Source of the DNA: Limanda limanda
Lineage: Eukaryota; Chordata; Actinopteri; Pleuronectiformes; Pleuronectidae
Reading direction: 5' to 3'
Assembly (NCBI RefSeq): GCF_963576545.1
Contig: NW_026870459.1
Location: 1 to 64,000 of the forward strand
Length of the DNA stretch: 64,000 bases
In this document: piece after piece, positions 22,757-34,138 of the stretch
How positions within the stretch are numbered: position 1 is the stretch's first letter
How the letters are laid out: every line of letters begins with the position of its first letter
Position numbers and translations under genes: made by a program
The notes under the pieces: generated by a model
Told to the model about the DNA's origin: nothing
What the model saw: only the letters and a program-made list of their open reading frames with translations
Database searches by the model: none

Positions 22757-24517
22757 CTAAATGGGGTTGCGCGCATCGATCGGTACCATCCTTGAGCTTC
22801 TCCGACTTTCGGAAGGGTTAGGGTTAGGGTTAGGGATGAAAGCACATAGGAGAAAGAGATATTCTTGAATAACTTTTTTTGTGAAGGTCGGAGAGACTTG
22901 CAAGTAGGCTCTACCCCCACTAAATGGGGTAGCGCACATCGATCGGTACCATCCTTGAGCTTCTCCGACTTTCGGAAGGGTTAGGGTTAGGGTTAGGGAT
23001 GAAAGCACATAGGAGAAAGAGATATTCTTGAATAACTTTTTTTGTGAAGGTCGGAGAGACTTGGAAAGTGGTTGCATCTGGACTAATTTGGGTCCTGCGG
23101 ATCGATTGGTACCATCCCCGAGCTTGTACGACCTTCGGAAGAGGTCGACCGACGAAATTCCCCCAAATCTGAGGAGATATTCTTGAATTACTTTTTTTGT
23201 GAAGGTCGGAGAGACTTGCAAGTAGGCTCTACCCCCACTAAATGGGGTTGCGCGCATCGATCGGTACCATCCTTGAGCTTCTCCGACTTTCGGAAGGGTT
23301 AGGGTTAGGGTTAGGGATGAAAGCACATAGGAGAAAGAGATATTCTTGAATAACTTTTTTTGTGAAGGTCGGAGAGACTTGGAAAGTGGTTGCATCTGGA
23401 CTAATTTGGGTCCTGCAGATCGATTGGTACCATCCCCGAGCTTGTACGACCTTCGGAAGAGGTCGACCGACGAAATTCCCCCAAATCTGAGGAGATATTC
23501 TTGAATAACTTTTTTTGTGAAGGTCGGAGAGACTTGCAAGTAGGCTCTACCCCCACTAAATGGGGTTGCGCGCATCGATCGGTACCATCCTTGAGCTTCT
23601 CCGACTTTCGGAAGGGTTAGGGTTAGGGTTAGGGATGAAAGCACATAGGAGAAAGAGATATTCTTGAATAACTTTTTTTGTGAAGGTCGGAGAGACTTGC
23701 AAGTAGGCTCTACCCCCACTAAATGGGGTAGCGCGCATCGATCGGTACCATCCTTGAGCTTCTCCGACTTTCGGAAGGGTTAGGGTTAGGGTTAGGGATG
23801 AAAGCACATAGGAGAAAGAGATATTCTTGAATAACTTTTTTTGTGAAGGTCGGAGAGACTTGGAAAGTGGTTGCATCTGGACTAATTTGGGTCCTGCGGA
23901 TCGATTGGTACCATCCCCGAGCTTGTACGACCTTCGGAAGAGGTCGACCGTCGAAATTCCCCCAAATCTGAGGAGATATTCTTGAATAACTTTTTTTGTG
24001 AAGGTCGGAGAGACTTGCAAGTAGGCTCTACCCCCACTAAATGGGGTTGCGCGCATCGATCGGTACCATCCTTGAGCTTCTCCGACTTTCGGAAGGGTTA
24101 GGGTTAGGGTTAGGGATGAAAGCACATAGGAGAAAGAGATATTCTTGAATAACTTTTTTTGTGAAGGTCGGAGAGACTTGCAAGTAGGCTCTACCCCCAC
24201 TAAATGGGGTAGCGCGCATCGATCGGTACCATCCTTGAGCTTCTCCGACTTTCGGAAGGGTTAGGGTTAGGGTTAGGGATGAAAGCACATAGGAGAAAGA
24301 GATATTCTTGAATAACTTTTTTTGTGAAGGTCGGAGAGACTTGGAAAGTGGTTGCATCTGGACTAATTTGGGTCCTGCAGATCGATTGGTACCATCCCCG
24401 AGCTTGTACGACCTTCGGAAGAGGTCGACCGACGAAATTCCCCCAAATCTGAGGAGATATTCTTGAATAACTTTTTTTGTGAAGGTCGGAGAGACTTGCA
24501 AGTAGGCTCTACCCCCA
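22757..24517 (+). repeat. 1,761-bp higher-order repeat, copy 1 (11 monomers)
   Basis: Spacings 481, 318, 481 and 481 bp sum to 1,761 bp. B near 23061, 23379, 23860 and 24341. The 318-bp step means a single A between two B, giving an A-B-A-B-A stretch. A core variant GAATTAC at about 23187 returns 1,761 bp later near 24948. Confidence 0.85.
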
Positions 24518-26598
24518 CTAAATGGGGTTGCGCGCATCGATCGGTACCATCCTTGAGCTTCTCCGACTTTCGGAAGGGTTAGGGTTAGGGTTAGGGATGA
24601 AAGCACATAGGAGAAAGAGATATTCTTGAATAACTTTTTTTGTGAAGGTCGGAGAGACTTGCAAGTAGGCTCTACCCCCACTAAATGGGGTAGCGCACAT
24701 CGATCGGTACCATCCTTGAGCTTCTCCGACTTTCGGAAGGGTTAGGGTTAGGGTTAGGGATGAAAGCACATAGGAGAAAGAGATATTCTTGAATAACTTT
24801 TTTTGTGAAGGTCGGAGAGACTTGGAAAGTGGTTGCATCTGGACTAATTTGGGTCCTGCGGATCGATTGGTACCATCCCCGAGCTTGTACGACCTTCGGA
24901 AGAGGTCGACCGACGAAATTCCCCCAAATCTGAGGAGATATTCTTGAATTACTTTTTTTGTGAAGGTCGGAGAGACTTGCAAGTAGGCTCTACCCCCACT
25001 AAATGGGGTTGCGCGCATCGATCGGTACCATCCTTGAGCTTCTCCGACTTTCGGAAGGGTTAGGGTTAGGGTTAGGGATGAAAGCACATAGGAGAAAGAG
25101 ATATTCTTGAATAACTTTTTTTGTGAAGGTCGGAGAGACTTGGAAAGTGGTTGCATCTGGACTAATTTGGGTCCTGCAGATCGATTGGTACCATCCCCGA
25201 GCTTGTACGACCTTCGGAAGAGGTCGACCGACGAAATTCCCCCAAATCTGAGGAGATATTCTTGAATAACTTTTTTTGTGAAGGTCGGAGAGACTTGCAA
25301 GTAGGCTCTACCCCCACTAAATGGGGTTGCGCGCATCGATCGGTACCATCCTTGAGCTTCTCCGACTTTCGGAAGGGTTAGGGTTAGGGTTAGGGATGAA
25401 AGCACATAGGAGAAAGAGATATTCTTGAATAACTTTTTTTGTGAAGGTCGGAGAGACTTGCAAGTAGGCTCTACCCCCACTAAATGGGGTAGCGCGCATC
25501 GATCGGTACCATCCTTGAGCTTCTCCGACTTTCGGAAGGGTTAGGGTTAGGGTTAGGGATGAAAGCACATAGGAGAAAGAGATATTCTTGAATAACTTTT
25601 TTTGTGAAGGTCGGAGAGACTTGGAAAGTGGTTGCATCTGGACTAATTTGGGTCCTGCGGATCGATTGGTACCATCCCCGAGCTTGTACGACCTTCGGAA
25701 GAGGTCGACCGACGAAATTCCCCCAAATCTGAGGAGATATTCTTGAATAACTTTTTTTGTGAAGGTCGGAGAGACTTGCAAGTAGGCTCTACCCCCACTA
25801 AATGGGGTTGCGCGCATCGATCGGTACCATCCTTGAGCTTCTCCGACTTTCGGAAGGGTTAGGGTTAGGGTTAGGGATGAAAGCACATAGGAGAAAGAGA
25901 TATTCTTGAATAACTTTTTTTGTGAAGGTCGGAGAGACTTGCAAGTAGGCTCTACCCCCACTAAATGGGGTAGCGCGCATCGATCGGTACCATCCTTGAG
26001 CTTCTCCGACTTTCGGAAGGGTTAGGGTTAGGGATGAAAGCACATAGGAGAAAGAGATATTCTTGAATAACTTTTTTTGTGAAGGTCGGAGAGACTTGCA
26101 AGTAGGCTCTACCCCCACTAAATGGGGTAGCGCGCATCGATCGGTACCATCCTTGAGCTTCTCCGACTTTCGGAAGGGTTAGGGTTAGGGTTAGGGATGA
26201 AAGCACATAGGAGAAAGAGATATTCTTGAATAACTTTTTTTGTGAAGGTCGGAGAGACTTGGAAAGTGGTTGCATCTGGACTAATTTGGGTCCTGCGGAT
26301 CGATTGGTACCATCCCCGAGCTTGTACGACCTTCGAAAGAGGTCGACCGACGAAATTCCCCCAAATCTGAGGAGATATTCTTGAATAACTTTTTTTGTGA
26401 AGGTCGGAGAGACTTGCAAGTAGGCTCTACCCCCACTAAATGGGGTAGCGCGCATCGATCGGTACCATCCTTGAGCTTCTCCGACTTTCGGAAGGGTTAG
26501 GGTTAGGGTTAGGGATGAAAGCACATAGGAGAAAGAGATATTCTTGAATAACTTTTTTTGTGAAGGTCGGAGAGACTTGCAAGTAGGCTCTACCCCCA
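24518..26598 (+). repeat. 1,761-bp type repeat, copy 2, and end of superunit
   Basis: B near 24822, 25140, 25621 and 26259. It repeats the first part of 22757-24517, then ends in an A' and monomers that match the ends of the right-hand superrepeats (displacement 27,567 bp to 52,085-54,165). A B with TTCGAAAG (near 26334) is a marker of this end, as are GGGATAG at 26608 and GGGGTTGCACGC at 26761 just beyond. Confidence 0.82.
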
Positions 26599-27548
26599 CT
26601 AAATGGGATAGCGCGCATCGATCGGTACCATCCTTGAGCTTCTCCGACTTTCGGAAGGGTTAGGGTTAGGGATGAAAGCACATAGGAGAAAGAGATATTC
26701 TTGAATAACTTTTTTTGTGAAGGTCGGAGAGACTTGCAAGTAGGCTCTACCCCCACTAAATGGGGTTGCACGCATCGATCGGTACCATCCTTGAGCTTCT
26801 CCGACTTTCGGAAGGGTTAGGGTTAGGGTTAGGGATGAAAGCACATAGGAGAAAGAGATATTCTTGAATAACTTTTTTTGTGAAGGTCGGAGAGACTTGC
26901 AAGTAGGCTCTACCCCCACTAAATGGGGTAGCGCGCATCGATCGGTACCATCCTTGAGCTTCTCCGACTTTCGGAAGGGTTAGGGTTAGGGTTAGGGATG
27001 AAAGCACATAGGAGAAAGAGATATTCTTGAATAACTTTTTTTGTGAAGGTCGGAGAGACTTGCAAGTAGGCTCTACCCCCACTAAATGGGGTAGCGCGCA
27101 TCGATCGGTACCATCCTTGAGCTTCTCCGACTTTCGGAAGGGTTAGGGTTAGGGTTAGGGATGAAAGCACATAGGAGAAAGAGATATTCTTGAATAACTT
27201 TTTTTGTGAAGGTCGGAGAGACTTGCAAGTAGGCTCTACCCCCACTAAATGGGGTAGCGCGCATCGATCGGTACCATCCTTGAGCTTCTCCGACTTTCGG
27301 AAGGGTTAGGGTTAGGGTTAGGGATGAAAGCACATAGGAGAAAGAGATATTCTTGAATAACTTTTTTTGTGAAGGTCGGAGAGACTTGCAAGTAGGCTCT
27401 ACCCCCACTAAATGGGGTAGCGCGCATCGATCGGTACCATCCTTGAGCTTCTCCGACTTTCGGAAGGGTTAGGGTTAGGGTTAGGGATGAAAGCACATAG
27501 GAGAAAGAGATATTCTTGAATAACTTTTTTTGTGAAGGTCGGAGAGAC
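26414..27548 (+). repeat. Run of seven A monomers without B
   Basis: Between the B ending near 26413 and the B starting near 27549 lie 1,135 bp, which is six A plus one A'. This is one of the two longest B-free runs in the window; the other is near 31.55-32.68 kb. It contains GGGATAG (26608) and GGGGTTGCACGC (26761) variants followed by uniform A copies. In the two right-hand superrepeats the same place is interrupted by B sooner, so A copies were gained here or lost there. Confidence 0.82.
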
Positions 27549-30500
27549 TTGGAAAGTGGTTGCATCTGGACTAATTTGGGTCCTGCGGATCGATTGGTAC
27601 CATCCCCGAGCTTGTACGACCTTCGAAAGAGGTCGACCGACGAAATTCCCCCAAATCTGAGGAGATATTCTTGAATAACTTTTTTTGTGAAGGTCGGAGA
27701 GACTTGCAAGTAGGCTCTACCCCCACTAAATGGGGTAGCGCGCATCGATCGGTACCATCCTTGAGCTTCTCCGACTTTCGGAAGGGTTAGGGTTAGGGTT
27801 AGGGATGAAAGCACATAGGAGAAAGAGATATTCTTGAATAACTTTTTTTGTGAAGGTCGGAGAGACTTGGAAAGTGGTTGCATCTGGACTAATTTGGGTC
27901 CTGCGGATCGATTGGTACCATCCCCGAGCTTGTACGACCTTCGGAAGAGGTCGACCGACGAAATTCCCCCAAATCTGAGGAGATATTCTTGAATAACTTT
28001 TTTTGTGAAGGTCGGAGAGACTTGCAAGTAGGCTCTACCCCCACTAAATGGGGTTGCGCGCATCGATCGGTACCATCCTTGAGCTTCTCCGACTTTCGGA
28101 AGGGTTAGGGTTAGGGTTAGGGATGAAAGCACATAGGAGAAAGAGATATTCTTGAATAACTTTTTTTGTGAAGGTCGGAGAGACTTGCAAGTAGGCTCTA
28201 CCCCCACTAAATGGGGTAGCGCGCATCGATCGGTACCATCCTTGAGCTTCTCCGACTTTCGGAAGGGTTAGGGTTAGGGTTAGGGATGAAAGCACATAGG
28301 AGAAAGAGATATTCTTGAATAACTTTTTTTGTGAAGGTCGGAGAGACTTGGAAAGTGGTTGCATCTGGACTAATTTGGGTCCTGCAGATCGATTGGTACC
28401 ATCCCCGAGGTTGTACGACCTTCGGAAGAGGTCGACCGACGAAATTCCCCCAAATCTGAGGAGATATTCTTGAATAACTTTTTTTGTGAAGGTCGGAGAG
28501 ACTTGCAAGTAGGCTCTACCCCCACTAAATGGGGTTGCGCGCATCGATCGGTACCATCCTTGAGCTTCTCCGACTTTCGGAAGGGTTAGGGTTAGGGTTA
28601 GGGATGAAAGCACATAGGAGAAAGAGATATTCTTGAATAACTTTTTTTGTGAAGGTCGGAGAGACTTGCAAGTAGGCTCTACCCCCACTAAATGGGGTAG
28701 CGCACATCGATCGGTACCATCCTTGAGCTTCTCCGACTTTCGGAAGGGTTAGGGTTAGGGTTAGGGATGAAAGCACATAGGAGAAAGAGATATTCTGGAA
28801 TAACTTTTTTTGTGAAGGTCGGAGAGACTTGGAAAGTGGTTGCATCTGGACTAATTTGGGTCCTGCGGATCGATTGGTACCATCCCCGAGCTTGTACGAC
28901 CTTCGGAAGAGGTCGACCGACGAAATTCCCCCAAATCTGAGGAGATATTCTTGAATTACTTTTTTTGTGAAGGTCGGAGAGACTTGCAAGTAGGCTCTAC
29001 CCCCACTAAATGGGGTTGCGCGCATCGATCGGTACCATCCTTGAGCTTCTCCGACTTTCGGAAGGGTTAGGGTTAGGGTTAGGGATGAAAGCACATAGGA
29101 GAAAGAGATATTCTTGAATAACTTTTTTTGTGAAGGTCGGAGAGACTTGGAAAGTGGTTGCATCTGGACTAATTTGGGTCCTGCAGATCGATTGGTACCA
29201 TCCCCGAGCTTGTACGACCTTCGGAAGAGGTCGACCGACGAAATTCCCCCAAATCTGAGGAGATATTCTTGAATAACTTTTTTTGTGAAGGTCGGAGAGA
29301 CTTGCAAGTAGGCTCTACCCCCACTAAATGGGGTTGCGCGCATCGATCGGTACCATCCTTGAGCTTCTCCGACTTTCGGAAGGGTTAGGGTTAGGGTTAG
29401 GGATGAAAGCACATAGGAGAAAGAGATATTCTTGAATAACTTTTTTTGTGAAGGTCGGAGAGACTTGCAAGTAGGCTCTACCCCCACTAAATGGGGTAGC
29501 GCGCATCGATCGGTACCATCCTTGAGCTTCTCCGACTTTCGGAAGGGTTAGGGTTAGGGTTAGGGATGAAAGCACATAGGAGAAAGAGATATTCTTGAAT
29601 AACTTTTTTTGTGAAGGTCGGAGAGACTTGGAAAGTGGTTGCATCTGGACTAATTTGGGTCCTGCGGATCGATTGGTACCATCCCCGAGCTTGTACGACC
29701 TTCGGAAGAGGTCGACCGACGAAATTCCCCCAAATCTGAGGAGATATTCTTGAATAACTTTTTTTGTGAAGGTCGGAGAGACTTGCAAGTAGGCTCTACC
29801 CCCACTAAATGGGGTTGCGCGCATCGATCGGTACCATCCTTGAGCTTCTCCGACTTTCGGAAGGGTTAGGGTTAGGGTTAGGGATGAAAGCACATAGGAG
29901 AAAGAGATATTCTTGAATAACTTTTTTTGTGAAGGTCGGAGAGACTTGCAAGTAGGCTCTACCCCCACTAAATGGGGTAGCGCGCATCGATCGGTACCAT
30001 CCTTGAGCTTCTCCGACTTTCGGAAGAGTTAGGGTTAGGGTTAGGGATGAAAGCACATAGGAGAAAGAGATATTCTTGAATAACTTTTTTTGTGAAGGTC
30101 GGAGAGACTTGGAAAGTGGTTGCATCTGGACTAATTTGGGTCCTGCGGATCGATTGGTACCATCCCCGAGCTTGTACGACCTTCGGAAGAGGTCGACCGA
30201 CGAAATTCCCCCAAATCTGAGGAGATATTCTTGAATTACTTTTTTTGTGAAGGTCGGAGAGACTTGCAAGTAGGCTCTACCCCCACTAAATGGGGTTGCG
30301 CGCATCGATCGGTACCATCCTTGAGCTTCTCCGACTTTCGGAAGGGTTAGGGTTAGGGTTAGGGATGAAAGCACATAGGAGAAAGAGATATTCTTGAATA
30401 ACTTTTTTTGTGAAGGTCGGAGAGACTTGCAAGTAGGCTCTACCCCCACTAAATGGGGTAGCGCGCATCGATCGGTACCATCCTTGAGCTTCTCCGACTT

Positions 30501-30611
30501 TCAGAAGGGTTAGGGTTAGGGTTAGGGATGAAAGCACATAGGAGAAAGAGATATTCTTGAATAACTTTTTTTGTGAAGGTCGGAGAGACTTGCAAGTAGG
30601 CTCTACCCCCA
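27549..30611 (+). repeat. Mixed AB/AAB segment related to 24.0-25.8 kb
   Basis: B near 27549, 27868, 28349, 28829, 29148, 29629 and 30109. The stretch 28.0-29.8 kb matches 24.0-25.8 kb at 4,007 bp displacement, with CTGCAG markers at 28386 and 29185 (24379 and 25178 in the partner) and GAATTAC near 28954. At 30027 a G-to-A change breaks the first GGG of a telomeric block, and at 30503 TTCGG becomes TTCAG. Confidence 0.78.
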
Positions 30612-33600
30612 CTAAATGGGGTAGCGCGCATCGATCGGTACCATCCTTGAGCTTCTCCGACTTTCGGAAGGGTTAGGGTTAGGGATGAAAGCACATAGGA
30701 GAAAGAGATATTCTTGAATAACTTTTTTTGTGAAGGTCGGAGAGACTTGCAAGTAGGCTCTACCCCCACTAAATGGGGTAGCGCGCATCGATCGGTACCA
30801 TCCTTGAGCTTCTCCGACTTTCGGAAGGGTTAGGGTTAGGGTTAGGGATGAAAGCACATAGGAGAAAGAGATATTCTTGAATAACTTTTTTTGTGAAGGT
30901 CGGAGAGACTTGGAAAGTGGTTGCATCTGGACTAATTTGGGTCCTGCGAATCGATTGGTACCATCCCCGAGCTTGTACGACCTTCGGAAGAGGTCGACCG
31001 ACGAAATTCCCCCAAATCTGAGGAGATATTCTTGAATAACTTTTTTGTGAAGGTCGGAGAGACTTGCAAGTAGGCTCTACCCCCACTAAATGGGGTAGCG
31101 CGCATCGATCGGTACCATCCTTGAGCTTCTCCGACTTTCGGAAGGGTTAGGGTTAGGGTTAGGGCTGAAAGCACATAGGAGAAAGAGATATTCTTGAATA
31201 ACTTTTTTTGTGAAGGTCGGAGAGACTTGCAAGTAGGCTCTACCCCCACTAAATAGGGTAGCGCGCATCGATCGGTACCATCCTTGAGCTTCTCCGACTT
31301 TCGGAAGGGTTAGGGTTAGGGTTAGGGATGAAAGCACATAGGAGAAAGAGATATTCTTGAATAACTTTTTTTGTGAAGGTCGGAGAGACTTGAAAAGTGG
31401 TTGCATCTGGACTAATTTGGGTCCTGCGGATCGATTGGTACCATCCCCGAGCTTGTACGACCTTCGGAAGAGGTCGACCGACGAAATTCCCCCAAATCTG
31501 AGGAGATATTCTTGAATAACTTTTTTTGTGAAGGTCGGAGAGACTTGCAAGTAGGCTCTACCCCCACTAAATGGGGTAGCGCACATCGATCGGTACCATC
31601 CTTGAGCTTCTCCGACTTTCGGAAGGGTTAGGGTTAGGGTTAGGGATGAAAGCACATAGGAGAAAGAGATATTCTTGAATAACTTTTTTTGTGAAGGTCG
31701 GAGAGACTTGCAAGTAGGCTCTACCCCCACTAAATGGGGTAGCGCGCATCGATCGGTACCATCCTTGAGCTTCTCCGACTTTCGGAAGGGTTAGGGTTAG
31801 GGATGAAAGCACATAGGAGAAAGAGATATTCTTGAATAACTTTTTTTGTGAAGGTCGGAAAGACTTGCAAGTAGGCTCTACCCCCACTAAATAGGGTAGC
31901 GCGCATCGATCGGTACCATCCTTGAGCTTCTCCGACTTTCGGAAGGGTTAGGGTTAGGGTTAGGGATGAAAGCACATAGGAGAAAGAGATATTCTTGAAT
32001 AACTTTTTTTGTGAAGGTCGGAAAGACTTGCAAGTAGGCTCTACCCCCACTAAATGGGGTAGCGCGCATCGATCGGTACCATCCTTGAGCTTCTCCGACT
32101 TTCGGAAGGGTTAGGGTTAGGGTTAGGGATGAAAGCACATAGGAGAAAGAGATATTCTTGAATAACTTTTTTTGTGAAGGTCGGAGAGACTTGCAAGTAG
32201 GCTCTACCCCCACTAAATGGGGTAGCGCGCATCGATCGGTACCATCCTTGAGCTTCTCCGACTTTCGGAAGGGTTAGGGTTAGGGTTAGGGATGAAAGCA
32301 CATAGGAGAAAGAGATATTCTTGAATAACTTTTTTTGTGAAGGTCGGAGAGACTTGCAAGTAGTCTCTACCCCCACTAAATGGGGTAGCGCGCATCGATC
32401 GGTACCATCCTTGAGCTTCTCCGACTTTCGGAAGGGTTAGGGTTAGGGTTAGGGATGAAAGCACATAGGAGAAAGAGATATTCTTGAATAACTTTTTTTG
32501 TGAAGGTCGGAGAGACTTGCAAGTAGGCTCTACCCCCACTAAATGGGGTAGCGCGCATCGATCGGTACCATCCTTGAGCTTCTCCGACTTTCGGAAGGGT
32601 TAGGGTTAGGGTTAGGGATGAAAGCACATAGGAGAAAGAGATATTCTTGAATAAATTTTTTTGTGAAGGTCGGAGAGACTTGGAAAGTGGTTGCATCTGG
32701 ACTAATTTGGGTCCTGCGGATCGATTGGTACCATCCCCGAGCTTGTACGACCTTCGGAAGAGGTCGACCGACGAAATTCCCCCAAATCTGAGGAGATATT
32801 CTTGAATAACTTTTTTTGTGAAGGTCGGAGAGACTTGCAAGTAGGCTCTACCCCCACTAAATGGGGTAGCGCGCATCGATCGGTACCATCCTTGAGCTTG
32901 TCCGACTTTCGGAAGGGTTAGGGTTAGGGTTAGGGATGAAAGCACATAGGAGAAAGAGATATTCTTGAATAACTTTTTTTGTGAAGGTCGGAGAGACTTG
33001 CAAGTAGGCTCTACCCCCACTAAATAGGGTAGCGCGCATCGATCGGTACCATCCTTGAGCTTCTCCGACTTTCGGAAGGGTTAGGGTTAGGGTTAGGGAT
33101 GAAAGCACATAGGAGAAAGAGATATTCTTGAATAACTTTTTTTGTGAAGGTCGGAGAGACTTGAAAAGTGGTTGCATCTGGACTAATTTGGGTCCTGCGG
33201 ATCGATTGGTACCATCCCCGAGCTTGTACGACCTTCGGAAGAGGTCGACCGACGAAATTCCCCCAAATCTGAGGAGATATTCTTGAATAACTTTTTTTGT
33301 GAAGGTCGGAGAGACTTGCAAGTAGGCTCTACCCCCACTAAATGGGGTAGCGCACATCGATCGGTACCATCCTTGAGCTTCTCCGACTTTCGGAAGGGTT
33401 AGGGTTAGGGTTAGGGATGAAAGCACATAGGAGAAAGAGATATTCTTGAATAACTTTTTTTGTGAAGGTCGGAGAGACTTGCAAGTAGGCTCTACCCCCA
33501 CTAAATGGGGTAGCGCGCATCGATCGGTACCATCCTTGAGCTTCTCCGACTTTCGGAAGGGTTAGGGTTAGGGTTAGGGATGAAAGCACATAGGAGAAAG

Positions 33601-33663
33601 AGATATTCTTGAATAACTTTTTTTGTGAATGTCGGAAAGACTTGCAAGTAGGCTCTACCCCCA
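30612..33663 (+). repeat. Irregular segment rich in private variants
   Basis: B near 30910, 31391, 32680 and 33161, with a second run of about seven A from about 31.55 to 32.68 kb. Single changes seen nowhere else or rarely: T6 at 31041-31046, ATG to CTG after the telomeric block at 31165, TTGAAAAGTGG in the B at 31391 and again at 33161, TAGTCTC near 32364, AAATTTT at 32655, and C to G at 32900. A monomer near 33.63 kb shares GAATGTCGGAAAG with the one near 12.3 kb. The region looks older or less homogenised than its flanks. Confidence 0.75.
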
Positions 33664-34138
33664 CTAAATGGGGTAGCGCGCATCGATCGGTACCATCCTT
33701 GAGCTTCTCCGACTTTCGGAAGGGTTAGGGTTAGGGATGAAAGCACATAGGAGAAAGAGATATTCTTGAATAACTTTTTTTGTGAAGGTCGGAGAGACTT
33801 GCAAGTAGGCTCTACCCCCACTAAATAGGGTAGCGCGCATCGATCGGTACCATCTTTGAGCTTCTCCGACTTTCGGAAGGGTTAGGGTTAGGGTTAGGGA
33901 TGAAAGCACATAGGAGAAAGAGATATTCTTGAATAACTTTTTTTGTGAAGGTCGGAGAGACTTGGAAAGTGGTTGCATCTGGACTAATTTGGGTCCTGCG
34001 GATCGATTGGTACCATCCCCGAGCTTGTACGACCTTCGGAAGAGGTCGACCGACGAAATTCCCCCAAATCTGAGGAGATATTCTTGAATAACTTTTTTTG
34101 TGAAGGTCGGAGAGACTTGCAAGTAGGCTCTACCCCCA
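33664..34138 (+). repeat. Marker-led link to the 7.5-kb tandem duplication
   Basis: Carries CCATCTTTGAG at 33855 and a B near 33963. It matches 12354-12834 at about 21.3 kb displacement and leads into the 7.5-kb unit. The second 7.5-kb unit lacks this lead, which fixes the left edge of the duplication near 34.15 kb. Confidence 0.75.
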
